This document shows positions 25,379-33,600 of a DNA stretch of 64,000 nt, piece after piece. Made by a program: the position numbers and the translations under genes. The stretch's first letter is position 1. Each line of letters starts with the position of its first letter. Source of the DNA: DATHTS01 sp041940425 (lineage in GTDB: Bacteria; Acidobacteriota; Blastocatellia; Pyrinomonadales; Pyrinomonadaceae); NCBI GenBank assembly GCA_041940425.1, contig JBGTSF010000014.1, positions 1 to 64,000 on the forward strand, read 5' to 3'. A model generated the notes under the pieces. It saw nothing but the letters and a program-made list of their open reading frames with translations. It made no database searches and was not told where the DNA came from.

Positions 25379-27361
25379 ATTATCTTTAGCCGGCGGCGTG
25401 GCGAGCGGGATGTCGCCGTCGTCGGGAATTGTAATTAAAGGCTGGCGCGGTTTCGGTTTGCCGCCTCCGGTTCCGAGCCGAAGAACGGGCGGGACTTTCG
25501 GCGAAGTGGTTTTGACGGTCGAAAGCGATTCGGTTCGTTTGAGGATCGAGCCGCCGCGTCCGGCAACCCATAGATTTGAGCCGCCCAGAAATGCGATTGC
25601 CTGCAAAGAATTGCTCGTTACATTCGGCTGAACTTCCCACGTCTGCCCGCCGTCGGTCGTCAGCCAGACCGCGCCGAGTTCGCCGACGGCAATCGCCTCG
25701 TCGCGCCCGTAAGCCGTTACCGCATAGAGGTTGACTTTCAGATTCGCTTCCCTGTCCTGCCACGTCGCGCCGCCGTCGGTCGTCCGCAAGATCACGCCGT
25801 TCGCGCCGACCGCGTAGCCGGTTTTGTCATCATAAAAAGAAAGCGCATAGAGATTATCCGTGAGATTTATTTTGACTTTGTTCCATTTCAAACCGCCGTC
25901 ATTAGTTGTCAAAATCGTGCCCCGGTCGCCGACGACAACGCCGCGTTTTTCGTCAAAGAATTTTACGTCTTCGAGCCAGAGGCGCGTTCCCGATTCCTGA
26001 ATTTCCCAATACGCGCCGCCCGAATCAGAACGCAGAATCACGCCGTTCGCGCCGACGGCAAAGCCGGTTTTTTCATTGACGAAATTTACGCCCGTCAAAT
26101 CTTCCGTTCCGCCGCTCACGCCCTTGCCCCAGCTCGCGCCGCCGTTGATCGTCCGCAAAACAGTTCCCTTATTGCCGACAACCCAGCCTTTCTGGTCGGA
26201 AACAAAATCGAGCGCGTTCAGATTTTCCTCCGAGCCGGAATAGACCGGAAGCCAGAGCCGACCGCCGTCATTGGTGATCCAGATTTTGCCGCGCGAACCG
26301 ACCGAAACGCCGAGATCGTCGCTGAAAAATTTGAGGTCATTGACATCATCGCGCCCGCCCTCGGAAAGTCTCTGCCAGCTAAAACCGCCGTCGTCGGTGC
26401 GGATGATCAAGCCTTTTTCGCCAACCGCCCAGCCCGTAAATTCGTCCGCGAAATGCAGCGCGACGAGTTTCGGATTAGTGCGGATATTAAACGGCAGCCA
26501 CGTCGTTCCGCCGTCGCCCGTGAGCCAGACGAGCCCGTTCGAATCGGTCATCAAACCGTTTTTTTCGTCCGCAAAACAGAGCGCGAGAAAATCGGCGCGG
26601 CTGTGGACATTGATCTTTTTCCACGTCGCGCCGCCGTCCGAACTCTGCGCGACGCATCCGCCGTAACCAACCGCGACGAGTTTTTCTTTTGAAAGATAAA
26701 CCGCACTCGAAACCAGCAAACTGCCGCACGGCTTGCTCAGATTCCATTTCCCGCCGCCGTCGGAAGTCGTCAGAACGATGCCGTTCATCCCGACGATGAC
26801 GGCTTTTTCCGCGTCGAAAGCCGAAATCTTTAAAAGATTTTCCTGTGTTTCCGCTTTGCCTGCCGTCCATGTTTCGCCGCCGTCGGTCGTTTTCAAAACG
26901 CTTCCGTATGTCCCGACCGCCCAGCCCGTCGAGCGGTTTTCACCCGTAAAAGTCAATCCGTAAAAATGATCTTTCGATTCGGTTTTGATCTGTTTCCAAT
27001 TTTTTCCGCCGTTGTCCGTCGAAAAGATCGAACCGCGCGCGCCGACGATGACCGCGTTTTTTTTATCGCGGACAAAAACGCTCGAAAGCGTTACGTCAAA
27101 CGGCATCAATTGCGTTTTCCAATTAAAACCGCCGTCTTCCGTCCGCAAAACCGTGCTGTCCGCGCCGACCGCAAAGCCGGTTTCCTTGTCCTGATTAAAA
27201 TGGATCGAATAAAGCGGATTGCCCTGCGGCAAAGGATTTTGCCACGCCCAGCCGAGCGCGTTTCGTTTTTGCGGAAAGACAAAACCTGCGCCGCATAAAA
27301 AGAGTAAGGCTGTAACGGCGGCGACTTGCAAAGGTATTCGTTTTGAAATAATTACGCTCAA
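25373..27361 (-). CDS. Secreted YCF48/BNR-like repeat protein (beta-propeller)
   Basis: 662 residues. An N-terminal signal segment (about 10-32) is followed by at least 13 repeats of about 45 residues. Each has the pattern hydrophobic-RTxDGGxxW (for example VLRTEDGGFNWKT, IFSTDNGGKNWKQ, VILRTTDGGATWQD), then a stretch such as FAVGANG. This is the sialidase-like propeller fold of YCF48/HCF136 and BNR proteins; thirteen repeats suggest two propellers. The C-terminus is a Pro/Lys-rich tail. It is probably extracytoplasmic. Photosystem II assembly is unlikely here because nothing photosynthetic is nearby. Confidence 0.88.
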   Translation of the reverse strand: MSVIISKRIPLQVAAVTALLFLCGAGFVFPQKRNALGWAWQNPLPQGNPLYSIHFNQDKETGFAVGADSTVLRTEDGGFNWKTQLMPFDVTLSSVFVRDKKNAVIVGARGSIFSTDNGGKNWKQIKTESKDHFYGLTFTGENRSTGWAVGTYGSVLKTTDGGETWTAGKAETQENLLKISAFDAEKAVIVGMNGIVLTTSDGGGKWNLSKPCGSLLVSSAVYLSKEKLVAVGYGGCVAQSSDGGATWKKINVHSRADFLALCFADEKNGLMTDSNGLVWLTGDGGTTWLPFNIRTNPKLVALHFADEFTGWAVGEKGLIIRTDDGGFSWQRLSEGGRDDVNDLKFFSDDLGVSVGSRGKIWITNDGGRLWLPVYSGSEENLNALDFVSDQKGWVVGNKGTVLRTINGGASWGKGVSGGTEDLTGVNFVNEKTGFAVGANGVILRSDSGGAYWEIQESGTRLWLEDVKFFDEKRGVVVGDRGTILTTNDGGLKWNKVKINLTDNLYALSFYDDKTGYAVGANGVILRTTDGGATWQDREANLKVNLYAVTAYGRDEAIAVGELGAVWLTTDGGQTWEVQPNVTSNSLQAIAFLGGSNLWVAGRGGSILKRTESLSTVKTTSPKVPPVLRLGTGGGKPKPRQPLITIPDDGDIPLATPPAKDNQ

Positions 27362-27485
27362 ACTTTATAGATACGAAAAATTATATTGGTGGGTAATTTT
27401 AGCTCAAAATTTGCTTTTGTTAAATAGTTTACGATTGTTTAAGAACCGTTTCGGCAATAAAAAGTTGTCGCCAAATGTTGATTAT

Positions 27486-27513
27486 CCGGTCGCTACCGCT
27501 CCCGGTTCTGACT
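27486..27513. repeat. Degenerate PPAVAGG-type repeat at the ygfZ 3' end
   Basis: A related but diverged copy of the hairpin repeat at 27693-27725. It encodes the last residues of YgfZ and its stop. Confidence 0.6.
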
Positions 27514-28422
27514 TTGAATAAACGGTAAATTTTTGACCGTTGCCGTCATATCGCCGATTTTCAGTTCGGTTTCTTCCGCCAAAAAATCATACCGCACATA
27601 AGCCAATGCGATCGTTTTTCCGAGTTTCGGCGAATAAGTAACCGAGGTGATTTTTCCGGCGTTTTTTCCTTCAGAAGATTTTAATTCGGCGTTTAACCCG
27701 CCCGCTACCGCAGGCGGTTCTGACCCGGCATTTTCAAAAATCAAACCCGTCAATTTTTTAGCGACATGACCGCGAAAATGAATCCGCGCGATGATTTCCT
27801 GACCGATGTAACAGCCCTTTTTGAAATTGACCGCGTCGTCCAGACCGGTTTCCAGAACAACGGTCGTTTCGTCCATATCAACGCCGTAAAGCGGCACTCC
27901 GTTTTCGATCCGCAAAACTTCGTATAGGTCATCGGAAACTTCGACGGCATTCTGCGCTTTTAATTTTTCTAAAAATTCGCCTGCCGATTCTTTCGGAACA
28001 AAAAAATCTTTGCCGTTTTTCGATTCAAAAACTATCGTTTCCGAATCTGAAATTTCAGATTTCAAATTTTGAGCTTCAAAATATTCAAAATTTTCCGACA
28101 AATCTTCAACAAAAAAATCTCCGGCAAAAGTAAAGCGAAACAAATTTTGAAAGACCTTTTCGCGCGTCGCTTCTTCGGTTTCAAAAAGAAACTTTCCGCC
28201 CGTCCGCAAAACTCTGACAAATGCTAAAAGCCTGCCCTGCACATTCGGAAAAGCCGCAGACATCTGCTCGCCGTCTTCGAGTTTGGCGACATCGTTCGTG
28301 ATCAAACCGTTCAAAAACTGCACGGCTTCTTTTCCCGAAACTTCGATCAAGCCGCGTTTTTGCCTGTAATAGCCGACTCCGCCGTTATGTATGATTTCGT
28401 AATTTCCCTGAAGATCACTCAT
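27493..28422 (-). CDS. ygfZ: Folate-binding protein YgfZ
   Basis: Tetrahydrofolate-dependent protein needed for some iron-sulfur enzymes such as MiaB. The YgfZ signature KGCYIGQE is present, as is the GcvT-like N-terminal part. The 309 residues match the family. A 33-bp hairpin repeat (27693-27725) is inserted in frame and encodes SEPPAVAGGLN between the GHVAKKLTG block and the C-terminal beta barrel. A second degenerate copy forms the C-terminus. One base separates it from the GNAT gene upstream, so they are co-transcribed. Confidence 0.93.
   Translation of the reverse strand: MSDLQGNYEIIHNGGVGYYRQKRGLIEVSGKEAVQFLNGLITNDVAKLEDGEQMSAAFPNVQGRLLAFVRVLRTGGKFLFETEEATREKVFQNLFRFTFAGDFFVEDLSENFEYFEAQNLKSEISDSETIVFESKNGKDFFVPKESAGEFLEKLKAQNAVEVSDDLYEVLRIENGVPLYGVDMDETTVVLETGLDDAVNFKKGCYIGQEIIARIHFRGHVAKKLTGLIFENAGSEPPAVAGGLNAELKSSEGKNAGKITSVTYSPKLGKTIALAYVRYDFLAEETELKIGDMTATVKNLPFIQSQNRER
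27693..27725. repeat. 33-bp PPAVAGG hairpin repeat, copy A, inside ygfZ
   Basis: The 33-bp sequence beginning TTAACCCGCCCGCTACCGC is identical to 54077-54109. It has an internal hairpin (CCCGC...GCGGG type). It is in frame in ygfZ. Confidence 0.93.
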
Positions 28423-28423
28423 A

Positions 28424-29287
28424 TTATAATTTGAGCAGCATTTCGTATTGTCTTGTCAAAAGCGAAAAGCCTTTTGCCCGCAGAAAAGCCGCGACATCCG
28501 AGGCTTTTTCGTCAATATTGTAAGCCTTCAGCGGAATTTTCGTTTGATTCTGCAAAGCATCTAAAAGCGCGCTTCCGAAACCTTTCCGGCGGTGATTTTC
28601 AGCAACGGCAATCTGCGAAACATTTCCCGATTTCGGAAAAACTATTCCGTAGCCGACTAAAACATTTTCCGAAAACACGCCTAGAATCTTTTTCTCGATT
28701 GCCGCATCCGCCGAGCTTCTTTTTATCGAATCAATCGAATTTTGCCATGACGGGTAATAGTTCCAAAAGGAACGCAAAAGCTCCCAATCGGGATTTTCGA
28801 TCTCTCTTATTTCGACGTTTCGGCGAGGGCGCGTTTCCGAAATGCGGGCTTCATCGCGTTTGAAAACCGCCAGTTCGCGTTCGATCTGAAAACCCAGATT
28901 TTTGTAGAGTTCGAAAGCGGGTTTGTTTTCGACGATCACCTCTAGCAGGTATTGTTCGATCTGCCGCCCGCACAGGACGGGGAAAATATGTTCGAACATC
29001 CGTCGGCTGATGCCCTTTCGCCGGTAAGCGGGAATGATCCCCGTGCCGGCATCATAAGCGGTCGGCTTTCCTCTCCATTCGCCGATGCCGTTGACCGTAA
29101 ATCCGACCATTTTTTCATCGTCGAACGCGCCGAACGAATGATCCATCTTCACGCCTTCGATCAGATGCGAGCGTTTCATAGTATCGCTTTCGGGACGCAT
29201 CGGCACGATATAATCGGAAAAAGCTTCGAGCAGAGTTTGATGAAGCAGATCGAAATCATCTTCCGATAAAGTGCGAAACGAAATCAT
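28424..29287 (-). CDS. Protein with two GNAT acetyltransferase domains
   Basis: 287 residues with two GNAT domains. The first (about 1-150) has the acetyl-CoA motif GIIPAYRRKGISRRM. The second (about 165-287) has VAENHRRKGFGSALL. Substrate unknown; such doubled GNATs occur in mycothiol synthase and antibiotic-acetyltransferase relatives, but specificity cannot be read here. Upstream neighbour of ygfZ with a 1-bp gap. Confidence 0.85.
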   Translation of the reverse strand: MISFRTLSEDDFDLLHQTLLEAFSDYIVPMRPESDTMKRSHLIEGVKMDHSFGAFDDEKMVGFTVNGIGEWRGKPTAYDAGTGIIPAYRRKGISRRMFEHIFPVLCGRQIEQYLLEVIVENKPAFELYKNLGFQIERELAVFKRDEARISETRPRRNVEIREIENPDWELLRSFWNYYPSWQNSIDSIKRSSADAAIEKKILGVFSENVLVGYGIVFPKSGNVSQIAVAENHRRKGFGSALLDALQNQTKIPLKAYNIDEKASDVAAFLRAKGFSLLTRQYEMLLKL

Positions 29288-29316
29288 ATTTTGTCTTGTA
29301 AAACTTACGATCTTAT

Positions 29317-29913
29317 TTAATTGCCGACGGTTTTAATTGCCCGTTTCAAAACCTGAAAATCTTCCAACTGCTCGTTCAAACGCCGATGCGAAGCGATGAC
29401 CTGCGGACTCGGATGATAGAGCGGAATCAGTTTCCGTTCATTCCAAAACAAAATTCTCGCCGCATCCCGTTTGAGCGAAAAATTATGATATTCAATCGTC
29501 TTCAAGCCTTCAAGCGCGACCGCGCCGAGCGTCGCAATTATTTTCGGATTTATGAGTTCGATCGTTCGCCGGAGAAAATCCGAACAGTTTTTTATTTCTC
29601 TAACGGTCGGTTTACGGTTCGCGCCCGACGGTTTGCGCGGACTGCATAAAACGGTGTTCGTGATAAAAATTTCTTCGCGTTTTAAATTTATTGAATCCAA
29701 AAGCTGTTGAAAATTCGCGCCCGATTTATCGCCCGAAAAAGGTTTCCGCGTCCTGTCCGCGCCCTGTCTGCCGGGAGCTTCGGCGATGAACATAACTTTC
29801 GGATTTATATTTCCGTTCAGCTCGCTTAGAACGGCAGTTTTGTCCGCCAAATCGGGACAAATGCGGCATTTTTGCGCTTCGCGTGAAAGCTCAAAAAATA
29901 ATTTTTTCTTCAC
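29317..29913 (-). CDS. Uracil-DNA glycosylase, family 4/5 type with Fe-S cluster
   Basis: 198 residues. The four Cys of the [4Fe-4S] cluster are visible: CRIC at the N-terminus and a pair further on in VLCSPRKPSGANRKP...IKNCSD. The family 4 motif EAPGRQGAD and the C-terminal HPSPQ are present. It removes uracil that arises in DNA by deamination. The EAPGxxxAD form, with Ala for the usual Glu, differs from the standard GEAPGxxED, so this may be a sister branch. Leftward, divergent from hicA with 27 bp between them. Confidence 0.87.
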   Translation of the reverse strand: MKKKLFFELSREAQKCRICPDLADKTAVLSELNGNINPKVMFIAEAPGRQGADRTRKPFSGDKSGANFQQLLDSINLKREEIFITNTVLCSPRKPSGANRKPTVREIKNCSDFLRRTIELINPKIIATLGAVALEGLKTIEYHNFSLKRDAARILFWNERKLIPLYHPSPQVIASHRRLNEQLEDFQVLKRAIKTVGN

Positions 29914-29940
29914 ATTTAGAAATTATGCTAAATTTCATTG

Positions 29941-30183
29941 GTGAGCAAGATCGAAAAACTGCGCGAACAAATTTTGAGCGGCAGATCGGACGCGAATATC
30001 CGGTTTGAAGATTTGCGGCAATTTTTGATCGCATTAGGTTTTGAAGAACGTATAAAAGGAAGCCATCACATTTTTCGTAAAGATGGAATAGAAGAAAAGC
30101 CGAATTTACAGCGCGAAGGCAGTAAAGCCAAGGTTTATCAGGTTAGACAAGTCAGACACATTTTGAGAAAGTATAATATTTAG
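29941..30183 (+). CDS. hicA: HicA family toxin
   Basis: mRNA interferase of a type II toxin-antitoxin pair with a double-stranded-RNA-binding-like fold. The catalytic His lies in GSHHIF, and the Gly/Lys-rich basic end QVRQVRHILRKY matches HicA. The start is probably GTG at 29941; an adjacent in-frame TTG at 29938 is possible. There is no clear Shine-Dalgarno. It is 80 residues and precedes hicB by 14 bp, the common toxin-first order. Confidence 0.88.
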   Translation: MSKIEKLREQILSGRSDANIRFEDLRQFLIALGFEERIKGSHHIFRKDGIEEKPNLQREGSKAKVYQVRQVRHILRKYNI

Positions 30184-30197
30184 GAGTATCGCCGGAT

Positions 30198-30407
30198 ATG
30201 CACAAATACGAAGTTGTAATTTATTGGAGCGCGGAAGATAAACTTTTTGTGGCGGAAGTTCCCGAACTCGCCGGATGTATGGCGCACGGGAAAACACAAT
30301 CGGAAGCCTTGCAAAACGTCAATGACGCGATCGAACTGTGGATCGAAACCGCCCGTGAATTCGGCGACGAAATTCCCGCTCCGCGAGAACACAAAATAGC
30401 GGCTTAA
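30198..30407 (+). CDS. hicB: HicB family antitoxin
   Basis: 69 residues of the HicB partial RNase H-like fold: KYEVVIYWSAEDKLFVAEVPELAGCMAHG and the ALQNVNDAIELWI helix. It neutralises HicA and probably represses the pair. It lacks the separate C-terminal ribbon-helix-helix or HTH seen in longer HicBs, so regulation may need another factor. The stop lies just before the mrp start, leaving 3 bp. Confidence 0.9.
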   Translation: MHKYEVVIYWSAEDKLFVAEVPELAGCMAHGKTQSEALQNVNDAIELWIETAREFGDEIPAPREHKIAA

Positions 30408-30410
30408 TTT

Positions 30411-31496
30411 ATGAATCAAATAACGGAACAAGCGGTTTTAGAAAAATTATCAAATATCATTGATCCCGATTTGCGAAAAGACATCGTAACGCTCGGCTTT
30501 GTCAAAGATTTGGAAATCAGCGGCGGCGACGTTTCGTTTCGCATCGTCTTGACGACTCCGGCGTGTCCGGTCAAAGAAGCGTTTGAAGCAGAAGCGGTCA
30601 AACTCGTCGGCGAGATCGAAGGCGTGGAAAATGTGCGCGTAACGATGGACGCGGAAGTCCCGCAAGGTCGCGGCATTGCCAACAACGTCGCGCTTCCGGG
30701 CGTGAAAAATATCATCGCCGTTTCAAGCGGCAAAGGCGGTGTCGGCAAATCAACCGTCGCGGTCAATCTCGCGGTCTCGCTTTCTCTAAACGGCGCGAAA
30801 GTCGGTTTGATGGACGCGGACGTTTACGGACCGAATGTGCCGATGATGCTCGGCATCAAGCAAAATGCGCCGGATGTCGCCAACGGAAAATTACAGCCCA
30901 TCGAAGCGCACGGCGTAAAAATGATCTCGATGGCGGTTCTCGTTCCGCCCGACAAACCGATGATCCTGCGCGGACCGATGCTTCACGGCGTTGTTCGCCA
31001 ATTTCTAACGGATGTCGAATGGGGCGAACTCGATTATCTGATCGTTGATATGCCGCCGGGAACGGGCGATGTGCAATTGAGTTTAGCGCAATTAGTTCCC
31101 GTTCAAGGCGCGGTTCTCGTAACAACGCCGCAGGCAGTTTCGCTTTCCGACGTTCGCCGCGCACTCGCAATGTTCGAGCAGGTCGCCGTTCCGGTTCTCG
31201 GCGTGATCGAAAATATGTCGTATTTCGTGCCGCCCGATATGCCCGAAAAACGCTACAACATTTTCGGCGAAGGCGGCGGGCGGAAATTCTCGGAAAACTT
31301 TAATATTCCCTTTTTAGGCGAAGTCCCGCTCGGCTTGGAAGTCCGCGAAGGCGGCGATAAAGGCGTTCCGGTCGTCATCTCAAGTCCCGGCTCGCCGCAA
31401 GCCGAAGCCTTTCGCAAAACGGCGGAAGAAGTCGCGCGTTATGTTTCGATCGAGGCTATGAAACCGGAATTGACGATTTTATCGAGAGCGAAATAA
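30411..31496 (+). CDS. mrp: Mrp/ApbC family P-loop iron-sulfur carrier
   Basis: 361 residues. An N-terminal MIP18-like domain (about 1-90) precedes the P-loop NTPase with SSGKGGVGKSTVAVNLA and the DMPPGTGDVQL Walker B region. Members load Fe-S clusters on target proteins. The CxxC pair that binds the bridging cluster in E. coli ApbC is missing here: the segment after ENMSYF reads VPPDMPEKRYNIFG, as in several Bacteroidetes Mrp proteins. A partial duplicate of its 3' end is found at 31927-32004. Confidence 0.93.
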   Translation: MNQITEQAVLEKLSNIIDPDLRKDIVTLGFVKDLEISGGDVSFRIVLTTPACPVKEAFEAEAVKLVGEIEGVENVRVTMDAEVPQGRGIANNVALPGVKNIIAVSSGKGGVGKSTVAVNLAVSLSLNGAKVGLMDADVYGPNVPMMLGIKQNAPDVANGKLQPIEAHGVKMISMAVLVPPDKPMILRGPMLHGVVRQFLTDVEWGELDYLIVDMPPGTGDVQLSLAQLVPVQGAVLVTTPQAVSLSDVRRALAMFEQVAVPVLGVIENMSYFVPPDMPEKRYNIFGEGGGRKFSENFNIPFLGEVPLGLEVREGGDKGVPVVISSPGSPQAEAFRKTAEEVARYVSIEAMKPELTILSRAK

Positions 31497-31499
31497 AAA

Positions 31500-31916
31500 G
31501 TGTTAAAGCAAGCTTTCAAATTCAAACGTGACTATGATGAAGCTAAACAAGCGGCGGCTGAACATGTTATTAACAATGTCGAAGCACGAACCGGTAAAGT
31601 CTTAGTCGCGATTTTATTTTTTGTAATCTTGTTACAATGGATTTATGCGATTTTCTCATCCTACGGATTGGAAAAAATCTCGGAAACTTATGGAAATACT
31701 CCGTTTGCTTTACCTTTCTTGACCTCATATTTCTTCTTTTTTATCGGTTCTAAATTTATCTTTAAACCAACTGAAGAAGAGTTAACGGATGATACAAGTA
31801 TGCTGGCGATTTTTTCCGCCTGCGAGCGCAAATCAAACCGAAGCTTATATTCGTTGCTCTTTAGCTTTATACACACATCTATATTTGTATTATATTTGGT
31901 AATCAAAGATTTTTAA
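31500..31916 (+). CDS. Hypothetical membrane protein A
   Basis: 138 residues, no recognised family. The GTG start at 31500 lies 3 bp after the mrp stop. A polar, helix-like N-terminus of about 33 residues is followed by a transmembrane segment (VLVAILFFVILLQWIYAIF), a loop, one or two more hydrophobic stretches and a final one near the C-terminus. It is AT-richer than mrp. It may be a diverged partner of the next small membrane gene, since both begin immediately after an mrp 3'-end sequence. Confidence 0.65.
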   Translation: MLKQAFKFKRDYDEAKQAAAEHVINNVEARTGKVLVAILFFVILLQWIYAIFSSYGLEKISETYGNTPFALPFLTSYFFFFIGSKFIFKPTEEELTDDTSMLAIFSACERKSNRSLYSLLFSFIHTSIFVLYLVIKDF

Positions 31917-31926
31917 GATGAGTTAA

Positions 31927-32004
31927 GCGATTCGCAAAATGATGAAAGTAGTCGCTCGTTATGTTTCGATCAAAGAAGTGAAACCGGAACTGATGATTTT
32001 GTAG
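31927..32004 (+). pseudogene. Duplicated 3' fragment of mrp
   Basis: Reads AIRKMMKVVARYVSIKEVKPELMIL then a stop, compared with AFRKTAEEVARYVSIEAMKPELTILSRAK at the end of mrp. The DNA aligns from about 31411-31502 to 31927-32022 with roughly 80 per cent identity and reaches the start codons of the following genes. It has no start or upstream coding region, so it is a remnant of a local duplication. Confidence 0.85.
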
Positions 32005-32019
32005 AGGACGAAATTAAAA

Positions 32020-32472
32020 ATGTTTTCGCCAACAAAAAAATCCGAAAAGCGAGATCAAGAAATTGCCGAACATCATTCGCAGATTATCGAAGATTTGGGC
32101 AACAGAAAACTGCTTTTTCAATTTCTTTGGATTTGCATTGCGGGAAATGCGGTTGTTTGGCTTTTCGTTTTTTTAATGCCGAATTTTGTTTTTGATATTT
32201 CGAGCAGGATTTTAGATGCCGGCAACAAACTCGCCGCGATCCTACTCGGCATTCCTTTCGGTTTCGGTCTTTTTACCGCTTACTGTTTGGCGCGTTTGAA
32301 ATTCTCCGATATTGAAGACAATAAAAATCTGGAATCCGAAATGATGGCGAGTTTTAATTATCAGGCGCATTCGACCAAACGCTGGTTTGTCTGGCTGTTC
32401 TCGATTCTGGTCGGTGTCGGCAATGTCGCGCTTTTAGCTTTAACGACTATTTTCCTAAATAAGGGATTTTAG
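32020..32472 (+). CDS. Hypothetical membrane protein B
   Basis: 150 residues, no recognised family. A polar N-terminal helix of about 30 residues leads to a membrane segment (LLFQFLWICIAGNAVVWLFVFLM). Two further segments follow, and a C-terminal helix near WFVWLFSILVGVGNVALLAL. The general layout matches membrane protein A at 31500, and both start straight after an mrp end sequence. This suggests duplication of an mrp-tail plus membrane-protein unit followed by divergence, but sequence similarity between A and B is weak by eye. Confidence 0.65.
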   Translation: MFSPTKKSEKRDQEIAEHHSQIIEDLGNRKLLFQFLWICIAGNAVVWLFVFLMPNFVFDISSRILDAGNKLAAILLGIPFGFGLFTAYCLARLKFSDIEDNKNLESEMMASFNYQAHSTKRWFVWLFSILVGVGNVALLALTTIFLNKGF

Positions 32473-32531
32473 AATTCCAAACTTTTTCAAAATTTTGATG
32501 ACGAATCGCTTCGATCTGTGATAGTTTATAA

Positions 32532-33326
32532 ATGTTGAACAATTTTGTTCAATTCCTGCCTGTTATGATTGAAGTTGAAGAAAAACCGCAAGTTCCCTTT
32601 ACAGAAGTTTCCATCGAATCGGTTTTGCTCGATGCCGATTTGTTCGTCAAATACCGTTCGCCGGAAAAAGCGTTCGCGCTGCTCCGCGAATCAATCGAAC
32701 GCAGTCCGCGCTCGATTCCTCTGCGCGAAAAGATGCGCGATATTTCCATCGCCTTTAAGAATCTGGACGAAGCCGCGCGGCAGTGTCTCGCGCTCGTTAA
32801 TCTGTATATTTCGCGCGAAGATTTTGACATCGCTTACGACCGTCTTCAAGAAGCGAAACTGCTCGATCCAAGAATTTCGGTCGCCGCCGGATTGGAGGCG
32901 ATTCGCCGCGCCCGCCGTCCCGAATTTGCCGCCAACCGTGATAAAAAGCCCGTCAAAGTTCGCACGGATGTCGCGCTCGCCGGCAACCTCTCGCTCGTCA
33001 GCATTTTCGACGCGGTGCAGGTCATCGAAAATTCGCAGATGACCGGACTTTTAATTATTAAATCCGACACGCATCTCGCTACGGTTTCATTTAACTACGG
33101 GAAGATCGTTGATGCCGAAGCCAACGGACATAACGGCGCGAAAGCCTTTCGTGAGATCATCGAGATCAACAGTGGTTCGTTTGAATTTACAACCAGCGAC
33201 AGCGAATTTACCGTCACGATCAGCATTACGAACAACACGAATTTTTTACTCGATATTCTCACTGAAATGGACAAGGAAAAAGCTGAAAAACAGGGCTTGC
33301 GCGATCTCGGCGCGGAAGAAATCTGA
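32532..33326 (+). CDS. TPR-like and DUF4388 domain protein
   Basis: 264 residues. The N-terminal half (about 25-130) is helical and TPR-like (SPEKAFALLRESIERSPRSIPLREKM). The C-terminal part has the DUF4388/PATAN pattern: LAGNLSLVSIFDAVQVIENSQMTGLL, then FNYGKIVDAEANGHNGAKAF, then INSGSFEF. PATAN domains are thought to take part in two-component or GTPase signalling and gliding. No signal peptide. The stop is followed by about 270 bp of intergenic DNA. Confidence 0.83.
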   Translation: MLNNFVQFLPVMIEVEEKPQVPFTEVSIESVLLDADLFVKYRSPEKAFALLRESIERSPRSIPLREKMRDISIAFKNLDEAARQCLALVNLYISREDFDIAYDRLQEAKLLDPRISVAAGLEAIRRARRPEFAANRDKKPVKVRTDVALAGNLSLVSIFDAVQVIENSQMTGLLIIKSDTHLATVSFNYGKIVDAEANGHNGAKAFREIIEINSGSFEFTTSDSEFTVTISITNNTNFLLDILTEMDKEKAEKQGLRDLGAEEI

Positions 33327-33501
33327 AATATTTTTTCGCCTATTTCTAAAAAATCCTTCAGATTTTCACTTTTTTGATATATAAGCAAAACAGATGGCTT
33401 CCATAAGACATACTAAAAGTTTGGAAGCATCCAAATTTGAAAACCGTTCATCGAAAGACTGCCTAAAAGAGCGGTAAACATAAAGTTAAAGTTTTTCGTG
33501 T

Positions 33502-33532
33502 TTGAAATAAGGCATAAAGTTAGTGTTATAAT
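33502..33532 (+). promoter_or_regulatory. Candidate promoter of the PBP4-type gene
   Basis: A perfect TATAAT (33527-33532) with a weak TTGAAA 19 bp upstream (33502-33507). The spacing is long, so this is tentative. Confidence 0.4.
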
Positions 33533-33600
33533 ACGGAAGCAGCAATCCTGACATTGCCCGCAGGAAAGCCGACCGCAACACAAAAAAATTTAAGAAAAAG

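Noticed and set aside
25373..27361. Photosystem II assembly factor
   Set aside because: The repeat fold matches YCF48, but there are no photosynthesis genes and the fold is common in secreted bacterial proteins.
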